From Vanilla planifolia (taxonomy: Eukaryota > Streptophyta > Magnoliopsida > Asparagales > Orchidaceae), in NCBI GenBank assembly GCA_023846275.1, contig JAIUJO010000147.1, positions 1,125,471 through 1,189,470 on the forward strand: DNA of 64,000 nt, given 5' to 3'. Both the position numbers and the translations under genes were made by a program. A model generated the notes under the pieces. The model had not been told where the DNA came from, did no database searches, and saw only the letters and a program-made list of their open reading frames with translations. Positions 1-14,301 of the stretch are shown here, piece by piece; within the stretch, counting starts at the first letter, position 1, and every line of letters begins with the position of its first letter.

Positions 1-290
1 AGTTGTAGCTATTTAGTAGTGGAGCCTTTTTAGACTTTCGTTTGGATTGTTCATGTAGCTTTTAGTTTGGAAAGAATCACCTGCAATATTTTGATGTTCC
101 ATTTCAACTTTTATTTTCATTTTTCTATGTAAAACAATATGATTTAATATATTTATAAATTAAGGTTTTCTATAAATATATAATTTTTTTTAAAAAATAA
201 TAAATAAATTTGTTAAAAAATTTGCAAAATTATTTCAAAACACATAAATCTCCCCACTATTTCATAATTTAACAAACTTATTTTACTTCA
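1..290 (+). mobile_element. 3' tail of a Copia-type LTR (upstream paralogue of the 11948-18176 element)
   Basis: This stretch aligns by eye with the last ~290 bp of the LTR that ends at 18176, and also with the end of the LTR at 14114. All three share a 'tagtggag'/'gtggtgaag' block followed by an AT-rich run and the terminal 'ttttacttca' / 'cttacttca'. The LTR end is placed at 290, where satellite sequence takes over. The same LTR-to-satellite junction recurs at 18176/18177, so this is a duplicated copy of one insertion and not an independent insertion. The rest of the element lies left of the window. It is an old, eroded fossil. Confidence 0.7.
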
Positions 291-3200
291 CTTCATCATA
301 CTATTTATCTTGTTTCTATAAATTGTCATTTTTATTTCATTATATTACTATGAAATTAAAAATCACATCTTATGTGACCTTTACATTGCTATGATTTTGT
401 GATATTATGCTACTTCAATTTATTTCACTTAAATGTCAATAAATATTTACTTAATGTTAAAAGAATATTTCGTTATTATCTATGCTTCTTTATTGTAATT
501 ATTCCATATAATTGCAAATGAGGCTATCCATGTTCAAACAAAAGTTGTGGTACTTATCTCAATGAGCTCCTTCTCATAGAGCTTATCTTATTCCTTAAAT
601 ATTTGAATTTTATTTTCTTCTATTGCTATGGCACTTTTATTCTCCTCTCAAGTGTCCTTTTACATCTTTGTGTGTTGGTTATGTTACCTTGAATAAACTT
701 ATCTTATTTTCGTTTTATTGCAAATTTACATGACATTAAAATAACATAGTATTATTATTTATGCCTTCTTACATTAGTAATTAGTTGAAATTTGATAATA
801 AATGTCCTTCAACACATATTAACAAGCTTTATACAAATAATTATTTGTTTTTGAAATTTTTTTAAATGTTTTATTTTCTATAGTTCTTGCCTTCTTTATG
901 AGGAATTTTCGTTAAAACATAATTTTAAGATTGATGACATTGTACTCTATCTCTTTAGAATCCTAAATGTAGGTTTCCTAGATACTTTCTCATTTTTTAA
1001 ACTTTTTTACTTTGATTTAGTCATATTACTAAAAGACTTGAACTCCTCCACGTGAACTTTAGATTGCTTTGATTTACTTATATTACATTACTTTAATTTA
1101 TTTTATTTTATATTTTTATTAATTATTTTATAATTAAAGTAATAATTTGTAATTATTTATACTTATTTACTTTTTAAATTTTTAGTATTTCAAAATGAGC
1201 ACTAATTGAGTAGAATAAAAATCATCGAGCTTGTTTCAATAAGCTCTATTTAATTCAATATTCACATTTATATTTTTAAACAATATTCTTTAGGGTATTG
1301 TTCTACCTTAGAGTCATTTTGATTTGTTCATGATTTGAAGATTAAGGATGTTACGCTCGATTACTCTAGTAACTACGAATGTAACTTTCTCAAGAAATTT
1401 CTTGCATTTCATGAAATTTTCATTTTATTACTACGTAATATTAAGTCATTTCTTGAGTGACCTCTACATTGCTTTGATTTATTTATGTTACATTACCTCA
1501 CGTTATCTTTTTTCTATAATATATATTTACCTCGCAATAAATCTAAATGACACTTTATCGAGATGAAAAAACTTCATTCAACTTGTCTTAAGAAGCTTAG
1601 TCAAATTAAATATTAATTTTTATTTTTTTAGGTGTTTTATTTTTGTTAATGTCGATAGGCTTTGCAAAACATTTTGATTCATTCTTCAAATTTCCCTCTT
1701 TTATTTTACCTAAGACTAAAACTCAAATTATATTCTCGTGTGACAATTATATCATTTTTGTTTAGTTATATTACATTGCTTCAAGTTTTTAAATTTAGCT
1801 TTATTATATTTTTACTAATAATTAAAATAATAATTTATCATAACTTATGCTTATTTAATTAAAAAGTTAATAGTAATTTGAAATGAGATCCTACAGAGAT
1901 ATTTTATTACATATTTTTAAAAATTTTATTTTCTAAGGTTTTTTGAAACCCTAATTAGTTATTTTAATTTGTACCTAATTTTTCCAATGAGCATATTACA
2001 CTCATTCTCCTTTGTGTATTGGAATTCAACTTTCCTATAGTTTATTCATTGATATATTTTTAAATGTTTTATTTTCTACAGCTTTGGTATGTTTTATAAA
2101 AAATTTTGATTTGTAATTTGAAGATTAAAGATATGTTTTTAATCTTCATAGTAATTTGGAATATAACTTTTCTATACAATTTATCTAATGCCTTCAAAAT
2201 TTTTATTTCAATTTAGTTATATTGTTATGAAATTATATTTCTTCTATCATATAACTTTTATATCACATTGATGTAGTTTGATTACATTATTTTATTTCAT
2301 CAAACTTAGCTTTAATACATATTTAGTTAATGTTCAAATAATAATTTCATGTTATTTAATATTATTTCTTTTAGGAATTCAAATTAATTCAAAATGATGT
2401 ATGATAAGAATGAAAAAAATGTTGACTAATTATTATTGATAAGCTCCATCTAATTTCATACTCATTTTATATATTTTATAAAATATTTTATTTTCTACAG
2501 TTTTGACACACTTTATGAGATATTTTGATTTGTGTCTAATTTAATAATTAAGAATGTTGTACTCGATCACCTTTTTATCTTGGAGTAATCCTTCCTAAAA
2601 ATATCTATATTTTTTCTCCAATTTGGTCGCTTTTATTTTTTGATGTTACTATGAAAAATAAAATCTCTCTTCATTAGATCTCCATATTGTTTTGATTTTG
2701 TTATATTACATTGCCTCAATTTATCTCATTTTAGCTTTCACATATATATATATATATATTATTTTTCAATATTTTATTTTCTTTTGTTTTGATGTGCATT
2801 ATGCAACATTTAGATTGTACCTAATTTTATGAGAAAGGATGCTACATTTTCTCTTTTTTGTAAATTGGAATTGAACATTGATGTCCAAATTATATCAATC
2901 TTTTTAATTTTTTGTTCTAAATTTGGTCTACTGCAAACAAACTTAAAAACTCGACTCATGTAAGAATTACGTCACTTCGATTTGATTTAAAATATATTAA
3001 TATCAAATTAAACTTATAATTTTTTTATTTATACATATTTACTTTTGTCGAAATAGAATGTAATCTCATCGAGATGAAACAATGGTCTTTGCACTCATCT
3101 CGATGAGCTCTCGCAAACTAAAAAGCTCAATTTAATAATTTTAAGTTTTTAAATTTCTAAAATTTTTGTATGTCTTATGAGTCATTTTGGTTTATACCAC

Positions 3201-6200
3201 ATTTAATGGCAAAAGATGTCACACTTGAGCATTTTAGTATCTTGGAATGCAACTTTTGTATAAAAGGTATTCCATTTGTTCAAATCTTTTACTTTAATTT
3301 TGCTATATTACTATAGAATTCTAATACTTGTCTTGGGTGTCCTTTAGATCACTTATATTTAGTTTTATTACTTTAATTTCTCTTATTTTAGGTTTATTAA
3401 TTATTTAATTAATATTTAAATAAATATTTATTTTTCATAAATAATTTGGTAATTTAGAGTAATTTGAGACAAGGTTAAATCATGACAAAACAAAATTTCT
3501 TAGAGAAGTCTTAACAGGCTCTCTCCCTTAAATATTAATTCTTATTTTTTAAAAAAATTTATTTTCTTTTGTTTTTGCTCCATTTATGGGACATATTCTT
3601 TCATTTCTTATTTAACGAGTAACGATATTACACTAGATTTTCTTAGTAACTTGGAATTCAACTTTCAAATAGAGTTTATCTAATTTTTTAAAAATTTTAT
3701 GTTCATTTTCTTATTTTACCATATAACTCTGTATCTTCTATTTTTCAACCTTCATAATGACTTGATTTGGCTATATTAGATTATTTAAATTAATATTTTT
3801 GTAGTTTTCAAAATATTTATTTCATATTAAAAATAATTTATTTTTATTTATACTTTTTTAATTTTTACTAATTATTCATTTCTTTATTAAAAAAATATTT
3901 ATTTGGATATTTTTTAATTTTTTAATTTTCTAGCATTTTGGCATGTTTTGTAGATATTTTGATTTAGAACCATAATGCAACATTCAATATACTTAGGATC
4001 ATAGAATGTAATGTTCACACCTTTTTTTTCTCATTTAATCATAATTTTCTCTTTGACTTTGTTATATTATTATGAAACTTTATTCTCCTTTCATGTGATT
4101 GCTTTTTTTCATTTTCTAATATTGAATTCGTCCAATTTATCTCAATTCACATTCATTACATATTGATGTAGTATTAAAATAAAGACTTTATCATTATTTA
4201 TACATATCTAAATTAGCATTTCATAGTAATTCCAATCGAGGCATGATCAAGAGAAAAGAGATGATATGTCACACCTTGACAATTTTTATCTATTTAATTA
4301 TTCTAATTTATAATTTGAAATATTTTTGTTTCTTTTGTTTTTCCAGACTTTAAAAGATTTTTTTATTCTTGTCTTATTTGATGATTAAGGGTGTCATATT
4401 AAATTCATTACTTTATGGAATGCAACTTTTCCTATTTAATTTATAACATTTTTTCGAAATTTGTATATTTATTTTGTTATACTACCAAAAACACAAATTC
4501 TCCTACCATGTAAGCCTTGCATCAATATTATTTGGTTAAATTTTATATTTTTATTTAGGCAATTTATTGTAATTCTAAACAAGGTCTCATCAAGAAGAAA
4601 GAAATGTTGTTAGGTACCTCTAAACTAGTTCTATTCAATTAAATAATCATTTTATTATTTTAAATAGTTAACTTTTTAGTATTTTGGCATGCTTCATGTG
4701 ATATTTTGATTCATAGCTCTTTTTACATTTGAGGATGTTACACTTGATCTCCTTAGTAACATGTAAGGGTACTTTAATGTATATTTAACATATTTTGTCA
4801 AACTTTTTTTTTGGTGTCTTTATATTACTATATAACTCTAATTCTTCTCTTATGTCATATTTATATTGCTTTGAATTTGTAATATCACAATGCTTTAATA
4901 TATCTTATTTTATAAATAAAATATAAAAAAATAATAATTTAGATATTACTCATGTTTACTTATTTTGGCAATTCACTACAATACAAACGAGGTCGGATTG
5001 AGAAAAACAAAAATCATTGAACACATGTTGAATAGTTCTATCCAATGAAATATTTATTTTATTATTTTTGAAAAACTTTTTAAAAGATTTTTGAATGCTT
5101 TATGAGATATTTCTATTTATAATCGACATGACTATCCATGATCATACATTTTATCATCGTATGCACGAATGCAACAATCCTGCAAAATTTCTCTAGTTTC
5201 TTAAAATGTTTTACTTTGATTTGGTAATATTATTTGGTGAACATAGATCTCAACTGCTATGACCATTGTATAAACTTATTTTTGTTATAATACGTAGCCT
5301 CAATTTAAGTCATTTCAACTTAAATATATATATATCTACTTAATATTAAAATCATAATTTTTTAATTATTTATGTTTATTTAATTTTCTTATTCATAGTA
5401 TTTTGAAATAAGGCCTAGCCAAGAAAAAATAGATGTCATTTAAGCTCTAGTAAATGTAATATTCATTTCGATATTTTAAAATGTTTTATTATACAAACTT
5501 TCAGCAGTTTTTATGAGACATTTTTTATTCATGGTTGATTTGATGATTGATGATGTTACACTTGATGTGCATTGTACTTTGGAATACAACTTCGCTATGC
5601 AACTATCTCATTTGCTCAAAATTTCCACTTTTATCTGGCTATATTACTATGCAATTATTAATCTACTCTTATGTGACAACTAAACCACATTTATTTTATT
5701 AAATTAAATTAATTTAATTTATCTCATTTTTAGTTTTAATAAATATTTACTTAAAATTAAAATATTAACTTATTATTATTTATCCTTTATTTTCTTTGGT
5801 TATCTACAGTAATTTTAAAGATGGTTTGATGCATATCAAATCAATGTTATTGGATTTCTATTGGCAAACTCTATCTAACTAAATATATATTTCTTTATTT
5901 TTAAATTTTCTTGGGAGTTTTGTCATTTTTACGATGTATTTTGTTTCATATCTTACTTGATTGATGATGTTACCCACATTCTGTACAAGTTTCTTGAATC
6001 TAACTTTCTCATACAATTAATCTCTTTAAATTTTTTCCCTTTTATTCTATTATGTTTGCTTGTAACACTAAATCACTTTTGGTGACCTCAACCTTGTTTT
6101 GAGTCAATTAGATTATATCACTTCAACTTATCATATTTTAGCTTTAATATATTTTTACATAATATTAAAATAATAATTTGTTAATATTTTTCTTATTTAC

Positions 6201-8214
6201 TTGTAAAATTCTCAGTAATTCCAAACTTTGTCTGATTTAGATGTAACAAATGTCATTGACTCGTCTCAATAATCAATATCTAATTAATAATTCATTTCTA
6301 TATTCTTAAATATTTCATTTTTAGGGTATTACAATTCTTTACAAGACACTTAGATTTGTTCTTGATGTGGTGATTCATGATGTATAACTCAACCTCCTTA
6401 AAATCTTTGATTTTAACTTTCTTGTACAATTTTTCCCATTTACTAAAATTTGTCACTTTAATTTAGTAATATTACTTTGGAGTGCAAATTCACTTCTCAT
6501 TTCACTTTTATAATTTTCTCATTGGGCTTTATTATACTACAATTTAACTCATTTAGTTATATTATATATTTTGTACAAATATAAATAATAATTTGTTGAT
6601 ATTTATATTTATTTAAAATTATATTTCTTTCTAAATCTTTTTTTGGTTCTACAAAGATACAAAATTTACTTTGACTTGTCTCAATATTCTTTATCTAATT
6701 CAACATTCATTTTTTATAATTTTAAATAATTTTTTCAAATTTTTTTCACTCATAGTTTGATTTTTAACTAACTTGATGATTGATCACGTTATACTAAGTC
6801 TATTTAGGATTTTGAAATGCTTCTTTTCCCATATAATTGATCTAATTTCGTCATGTTTTTAACTTTTATTTCCATTTATTATAGTCAAACTCAAATTTTC
6901 CTCTCGTCTAAACTATATATTGCTTTTATTTGGGTAGATTATATTATTTTTAACTTATCATAATTTTAACTTAAATATATATATATTTACTACACATTAA
7001 AATAATACATTTTTATGATTTTTCTTATTTATATTTGCAATTTTAGTAAGGTTACACAAGATCTTATCAGAACAAAGTAAAAATAATTAGACTTATCTTA
7101 ATGACTTGTATTCAATTAAATAATTATTTCTTATTTTTTAAGTAGCTAAATTTCATAAGTTTTGGGTTGTTTTACAAGATATTTTAATTTGTTCATTATT
7201 TCATAATTGAGGATGTCACATTTGATCTCTTTAGCACCTAAAAATGCAACTTTTTTTTATAGAATTAAACTCATTTCTTTCATTTATTTACTTTGATTTA
7301 GCCAAGTTATATATTTTCAATTTTTTATTTTATTTTTAATACATATATATTTACTTAATTTTAAAAAATATTTAATTATTATTTATAGTTATCTGTTTTT
7401 GAAATTCATTGTAATTCCAAACTAGTTATTATTTAGATAAACAAATGTCATTTGGCTTATTTGGACAAAATCTATCCAATTAGATATTCATTCAAATATT
7501 TTTAAAAATTTAATTTTATATATTTTTGGCATGCTTTACACGTTTTTAGTTATACCTAATTTGATAATCAAGAATATTGTACTCAATCTCCTTAACATCA
7601 TGTAATGTAACTTTTCAATATAATTTATATCATTTATTAAAGTTTTTACTTTTTATTTAGTTGTGTTCATATGTAACTAAAGACTTCGCATAGTGTCACA
7701 ATTACATTCCTTTAGTTTTGTTATATTAAAATAATAATTATTTATCAATTTGATTTGGTTAAATAACATTAATTTGTCTCATTTCAACTAAAATATAAAT
7801 TTATTTTATAATATTAAAGTTATTTATTGTTATTTATGCTTTTTTTATTTGGTTATTCACAATAATTCTGAATAAGGTCTGATTGAGACAAAATAATCAT
7901 CATTCAATTTTTCTAAATAAGTTATATCTAATTAAATATTCTTTAAATATTTTAAAATATTTTAAAATATTTTATTTTCTAGTGTTTTCACATGGTGTAT
8001 GAGTTATTTTTATTTGTACAAGATTTCATGGTAAATGATCTTAGACTTTATCTACATAATAATATGGATTTTGACTTTCTATTAAAAGTTATCTTATTTC
8101 TTCCAATCTTTTGCATTGATTCATTATATTACTATGCAATTCTAAGTCTTTTATTGTGTGGTATTCTATCTTTTTGATTTGTTTTTATTAAATTATTAAT
8201 ATACCTTATTTTTA

Positions 8215-8316
<102 letters not shown>

Positions 8317-9496
8317 TATATAAATAATAATACATTATTTTTTATGGTCGTTTAACTAAGTAATTCTTATTAATTCCAAGCATGTCATGGTTGAGATGAA
8401 ACAAATAGGTTTGGGTTCATTTCATCTAGATCTCCTTAATTTGCTGTTTAATTTTATATTTTAATATTCTTTATTATCTATGATTTTGAAAGTATTGCAA
8501 GATATTTTGGAATGTACTTTATTTGATGGTCAAGGATGTCACACTCTATCCCTTAAGTGTATTGGATTATAGCTTATCATACTTTTCTTTCATTTTTTTC
8601 AAATGTTTTGGTTTGATTTTGTTATATTATTATGTAAGTCTAAATCTCTTTTTTAGTATGACTGTTATGTTAGTTTGATTTGGTAAGATTTCATTTTTGC
8701 ATTTTATATTGTTTTAGCATTAATATATATTTACTTATTATGCAAATTTTTATTTGTTATAATTTCTGCTTATTACCACTGGTATTTTGTGGTAATTTCT
8801 AACAAAGTTTCTTGGCAATCAAAACGAACATTATTGTACTAATCTCGACAAGCTCTTTCAAAGTAAATAATTATTTTTATGATATTAAAAAAATTTATTT
8901 CATGTTTTTTCGAATGCTTTTTGAATTATCCAAAATCATACATTATTTCATAATCGAGGATGTTATATTGGATCTCCTTGGGATCATGGAATACAAATTT
9001 TCGATAATATCTCCCCTTTCTCCAAATTGTTCACTTTGATTTTGTAATATTACTTTGTAAATCAAAATCTATTTGTGACATCTAATTCACTTTGCCTTTG
9101 TTAGATTTTCATTACTTTAGTTAATATTATTATAGTTTTAATATATATTTACTTAAAATTTAAGCAATAACTTGTTAATATTTAGGCCTATTAACTTTTG
9201 CAATTTGTAGTAATTCAAAATGTTGTTCAATGGAGACATAAGAAATATCATTGGACTCATCTCAATTAGCTTTATCCCATTAAATATTAATTTTTATGGT
9301 ATTAAATGTTTTTATTTTGTATCATTTTCTTATGATTTCTTTGGTCTTTTGATTCATAATTTATTTAATTATTGAGAATGTCACACTGAATCTTGTTATT
9401 GGAGAACAACTTTCCTAAATGATTTATCACATTTTTTTTAAATTTTTATTTTATTATATTATATTACTATGTAACTTAACATCTCTTATTTGTGAC

Positions 9497-11003
9497 ACCA
9501 TTACATTGCTTTCTTTTAATTTCCTTACATTACATCAATTTTCCTTAATTCAACAAAATATTTTTTTAATACTTTAAATAATTTATTTTCTAAGATTTAG
9601 GAAAATAAGTTTCTCATATATTTTTCTTATCTCTTTAAATGTTGCAGTTCAATTTGGTTATGTTAAAATGGAACACTAGTTCTACTTTTGTGTGAGCTTT
9701 ACATCAGTAAGATATCATTGTACTAAATCACAAAAAAATTTCTCATTTTTAGCAATAATATATTTTTACTTAACATTATATACATAATTTATTGTTGTTT
9801 ATTCTTTTTATTTTCATAATTTATAGTATTTTCAAATAATATCTATCAGAGATGAAACTAAAGTTACTGGCCTCATCTAGATGAGGTCTTCGTGATCAAA
9901 TACTCTTTGTTATATTTTTAAATATTTTAATTTCCAATGTTTTGTGATGTTTTTTAGACATTTTTATTTGTACTTTAACAAGTAATGGCATTACGTTTGA
10001 GCTCCTTAGTATCTTCGAATACATCTCATACAAAATTTTTATCATTTCTTCAAATTTTGTTTTGTTATGTGGCTGTAAATCATTGATCACATGATCCTTA
10101 GATTACCTTCAGATGGTTCTATTGCGCTGCTTCAATTTATATAATTTTAAAATTAACATACGTTTTTTTAATATTAAAAAAAATTATTATTATTTGGGTA
10201 AGTTTATTTTGTTGTTATCTCATTGAGCTCCATCAAATTAAATATTTAATTATATATTTTTAAATTTTTTAATGTTCACATATTTTTTAAAATTTTTTAA
10301 TCATCCATGATTTGATAATTAAGGCGTTTCCTCTAAATAAACTTAATATTTTTTTAATAGAGCTTTTTGTATTGTTGCATTTGTATTTCATCAGCCAAAC
10401 CTTAAATATTTAACATTTTTTATATTAGGCTTATTTATTGTGAAACAAGTTTACTTGTAAAGAATAAGTCATGCACTTTCAAAGGTGCTTAATTTGTGGT
10501 CTTGAAAGTACTTCGGAGTATTCAACATGCCTTGAGGATTGAAGACATGCACATCAAATATGAAAAGATTTTCTTTTTATTTTGAAATAGAATATTAGCC
10601 TATTGATTATTAATGATAAGATATATTTCTCTATCATAATGCTTTGAAATGTTAAATAAAAAATTCCATGGCATTTGAAATATATGATTTCATTATTAAA
10701 TTGTTTAGACTCTTCAAACAATATTTAGCTATTCATAATTTCTCAATCCCTTCTATGATTTAAACAACATAGAGTATTCCATTTCTCTATCTCTTAATAT
10801 TTCTTTTTTGAATTCTACTTTGATGTAGTTGTCAAATTCTATTTTTATAATATTGTTAAACATTTTTTAAATTAGAAAAAAAATATCTAAATTCTCATAA
10901 TTAAAAAATAAGAAAATATATCTTAAGTTACATCATAAGCATGTACCAATGTGCAAAGCCCTTAGGTCGAGGAAACCCAAATAAGAATCTGTAAACATTG
11001 TGT
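9497..11003. repeat. 1.5-kb tandem duplication, copy 1 (satellite plus LTR 5' end)
   Basis: Copy 1 begins at 'caccattacattgct' and the next copy begins with the same words at 11004, giving a period of 1507 bp. The two copies match along their whole length, including a shared satellite block ('gatatcattgtactaaatc') and about 620 bp of LTR 5' end. By eye they are about 85% identical, closer than neighbouring satellite monomers are to each other. Copy 1 lacks about 70 bp present in copy 2 near its start. The junction falls in a short shared 'gtcacc' word, as expected for unequal exchange or microhomology-mediated repair. Confidence 0.8.
10378..11003 (+). mobile_element. Partial Copia LTR (first ~620 bp), carried by the tandem duplication
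   Basis: It starts at a TG following 'gagcttttt' and shares with the LTRs at 11948 and 15956 the block around 'gtgaaacaagttta', the 'gacatgcacatcaaatatg' block and the 'gtgcaaagcccttagg' block. It ends abruptly where satellite sequence restarts at 11004. No primer-binding site or interior follows, so this is a duplicated LTR fragment and not a solo LTR formed by recombination. Confidence 0.75.
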
Positions 11004-12580
11004 CACCATTACATTGCTTTAATTTAACTTTCTTACATCACTTCATTTTTTCTCAATTCAACAAAATAATTATTTGAACATATTAAATATTTTATTTTCT
11101 AAGATTTAGGAATGTTTTATTAGGCATTTTGTTTCATTCATGATTTTATAATCATGGATATTACACTCAATGTTTTGAGTATCATGGAACATATGTTTCT
11201 CATATATTTTTTCTTATTTCTTTAAATATTGTAGTTCGATTTCGTTATGTTAAAATAAAACTCTAATTCTATTTTCGTGTGACCTTTACATAAGCAAGAT
11301 ATCATTGTACTAAATCACAAAAATTGTTCTCATTTTTAGCAATAATATATTTTTACTTAATATTATATAAATAATTTATTGTTGTTTGTTCTTTTTATTT
11401 TGATAATTCATAGTATCTTCAAGTATAGCAGAGATGAAACTAAAGCTACTGGACTAATCTCGATAAGGTCTTTGCATTCAAATATTATTTGTATATTTTT
11501 AAATGTTTTTAATTTCAAATGTTTTGTCATGCTTTTTTAGAAATTTTTAATTTGTACTTTAACAATTAATGGCATGATGTTTGAACTTCTTAGTATCTTG
11601 GAATACATCTCCTTCAAAATTTTTATCATTTCTTCAAATGTTTTGTTATATGGCTCTAAATCTCTGATCATATGTCTTTAGATTGCTTTGAGATGGTTTT
11701 ACTACACTACTTCAATTAATATAGTTTTAAAATTAACATATATTTTCTTATTATTAAATAATAAATTATTATTAATTGGGTATATTTATTTTGCTATAAT
11801 CTTATTAAGCTCCATTGATTAAATATTTATTTATATATTTTTAAATTTTTTTAATGTTTATGTATTTTTAAAATTTTTTAATCATACATGATTTGATATT
11901 TAAGGGGGTTCCACTTCATAACCTTAATATTTTTTAATGTAGCTTTTTGTACGATTGCTTTTGTATTTCATGAGTCAAATCTTAAATGTTTAGCATTTTT
12001 TATATTAGGCTTGTTTAGTGTGAAACAAGTTTAGCTGTAAAGAATAAGTCATGTACTTTTAAAGTTGCTTAATTTGTGGTCTAGAAAGTACTTTGGAGTA
12101 TTCAAAAAGCATCATGGATTAAGACATGCACATCAAATATGAAAGGATTTTCTATTTATTTTGAAATAGAATATTAGCTTATTGGTTATTAATGATAAGA
12201 TATTTCTCTATCGTAATGCTTCAAAATGCAAAATAAACAATTCAATGATATTTGAAATATAGAATTTCATTATTAAATTGTTTAAACTTTTGATACAGTA
12301 TTTAACTATCCATAATTTCTCAAACCCTTATTTGATTTAAACAACATATAGTATTCTATTTCTCAATCTCTTAATATTTCTTTTTTTAATTATACTTATA
12401 CGTAGTTGTCAAATTCTATGTTTATAATATTGTTAAACTTTTTTAAAATTATTAAAAAATTATTTAACTTCTCATAATTAAAAAAAAAAAAAATTAATAC
12501 ATCTTCAGTTACATCATAAGCATATACCCATGTGCAAAGCCCTTAGGTTAAGGTTGCCCAAATAAGAATTTGTAAACATT
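11004..12580. repeat. 1.5-kb tandem duplication, copy 2
   Basis: Copy 2 repeats the 9497-11003 block and continues into the rest of the 5' LTR after 12580, where similarity to copy 1 stops. Because the copied block contains both satellite and LTR, the duplication happened after the Copia element inserted. An A-rich run lies at about 12479-12493. Confidence 0.8.
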
Positions 12581-14114
12581 GGGTAAGGAGATTATTGGAA
12601 CAAAATTAAGTGGAGTTTTATCATGGCCACTAGGCATCCTAAAGTTAGGTAGCATAAGACAATCAATTAGGTTGGGTTGATATAGAATGAAAATGGGTCA
12701 GGTCAGGCCCATTATAAATAAACTTGTAGGAATTTAAGTAGTCCATCATTACCCCAAGAAAGATGCTGTAAAGATCAAAACTTTATCAACACCTACAACA
12801 TGGGACAAAACCTCCTCACCACCTCAATAAACAAGGCACTAGTATTTTCTCCTAACCATTCTTTAATTAGATTCATAATTACATACAAGTCTTACTTTAG
12901 TGCTTCAATTAGATGAGAAAGATCATGTCCAACTTAATTAGATGACCATAATTTGTTTTGTTTGAGATTACTATCCTTTAATGAGATTGCTTATATCTCT
13001 TAATTTTGAATCCTTCAATTGAGATTAAGTTTTTCTTTATCATTGATTAATAGAATGATCCAATACTCCTCTTACTTGATTAGTGGGCCAATAACTAATT
13101 CAAATGGATCCAACCTTTTTATAAGTCATCCACTTTAACAACCTTGTTTTAACATTCTAGAGAATCTCTACTGGATGCAACAACACTTCTTCATCCTATC
13201 TAATAATCAATTTGCTACACATTATGAATGTTGTTGTATTAGGCATTTTGGTGAAATATTTATCCCTATTTAGAAATTATTTTTAAGCTATTTGGTAAAA
13301 GCTTTTCAAATAGCTTCTCCTTAATTTTCCAAATGTTATGAGTAAAATTTTTCTTTAAAACTTATCTTCTAAAAAGACTAATGAATGTAAACTAGATTTT
13401 AAGAACTCAAACCAGGACTGTATCATACTCTAGAGGAACAAATTCTATTGGTTGCACAAAGGTCTTAGTATTACTCAGAATTGTAAACTCTTCCAATTAA
13501 TTCTAGATATTCTAAGCTTTCATTTTCTCACTTCTCTCCATAATGTTGAACTCTAAATGCATTTTTTATTCAAGAACAATTATAGAAAATATTGTACAAT
13601 TTTTTCAAAAATTTATTTCATGTTGTATTTTTCTTTTCCCTTTAGGTTGGATAGTTTCACATTTGTGAAGGCTTGAGTTGGATTTGAACTTTTAAAAAAC
13701 TTAGTTAGGATTGAGCTTGTAAATGGTCGTCTTATAGTTGAAGTCCCAAAGGCTATTTTGCTAGAGGGAAATGGTAAGAAAAAACCTTAGGAATTTCATA
13801 ATTAAACCTCAAAAAACCTATTGTTATAACTATTTTAGTAGTGGAGTTTTTCAAGGCATCATTCTCAGGTGGAAATAGGTTCTAATTGGTAATGAACCAC
13901 CTAAAAACTTTTTTCTAACCTTCCAACATTCTTTCAATTTATTTAGTCATTAAAATTATAAATTAATACATCTAGAAATCATGGTTTTTCATAAGGATAA
14001 AATAGTATCAATAAAGACGTTTTGAACAATAAATTCCATCCAAAAAAATTTAATTATTTTAAAACACATAATGCACCCCCTCTTATGAGATTCACAATCA
14101 CTCATCTTACTTCA
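11948..14114 (+). mobile_element. 5' LTR of the nested Copia element
   Basis: It begins with TG and ends with 'cttacttca', immediately before the primer-binding site. It aligns in order with 15956-18176: the 'gtgaaacaagttta' block, 'gtgcaaagcccttagg', a 'cccattat' block near 12708, the 'gattaatagaatgatccaa' block near 13045, and a region near 13640-13900 with 'ttaggttggatag' and 'gtagtggag'. A TATA-like 'tataaata' lies near 12713. At about 2.17 kb it is long for a Copia LTR. Confidence 0.82.
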
Positions 14115-14135
14115 ATTGGTATCTAAGTGGGTTCT
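14115..14135 (+). other. Primer-binding site, initiator-Met tRNA type
   Basis: The sequence 'attggtatctaagtgggtt' sits directly after the 5' LTR and resembles the plant Copia consensus TGGTATCAGAGCGGG, complementary to the 3' end of initiator methionine tRNA. This fixes the 5' LTR end and the element's orientation. The 165 bp between this site and the first gag-like ATG is an untranslated leader with no other feature that I can see. Confidence 0.8.
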
Positions 14136-14301
14136 CAAAAATATGTTAGTCAAATCGGTTGGGTTATCTATCTTATGTGCCTTAAATATTTATTTATTTA
14201 ATTAATTGTTGTTTTTGTTGAGTATTAATTTTAATTATTGTCTCTCCATTTTTCATTCTTACCAAAATACTTATGTTGTTTTAATTTGTTTATTTTTCAA
14301 T

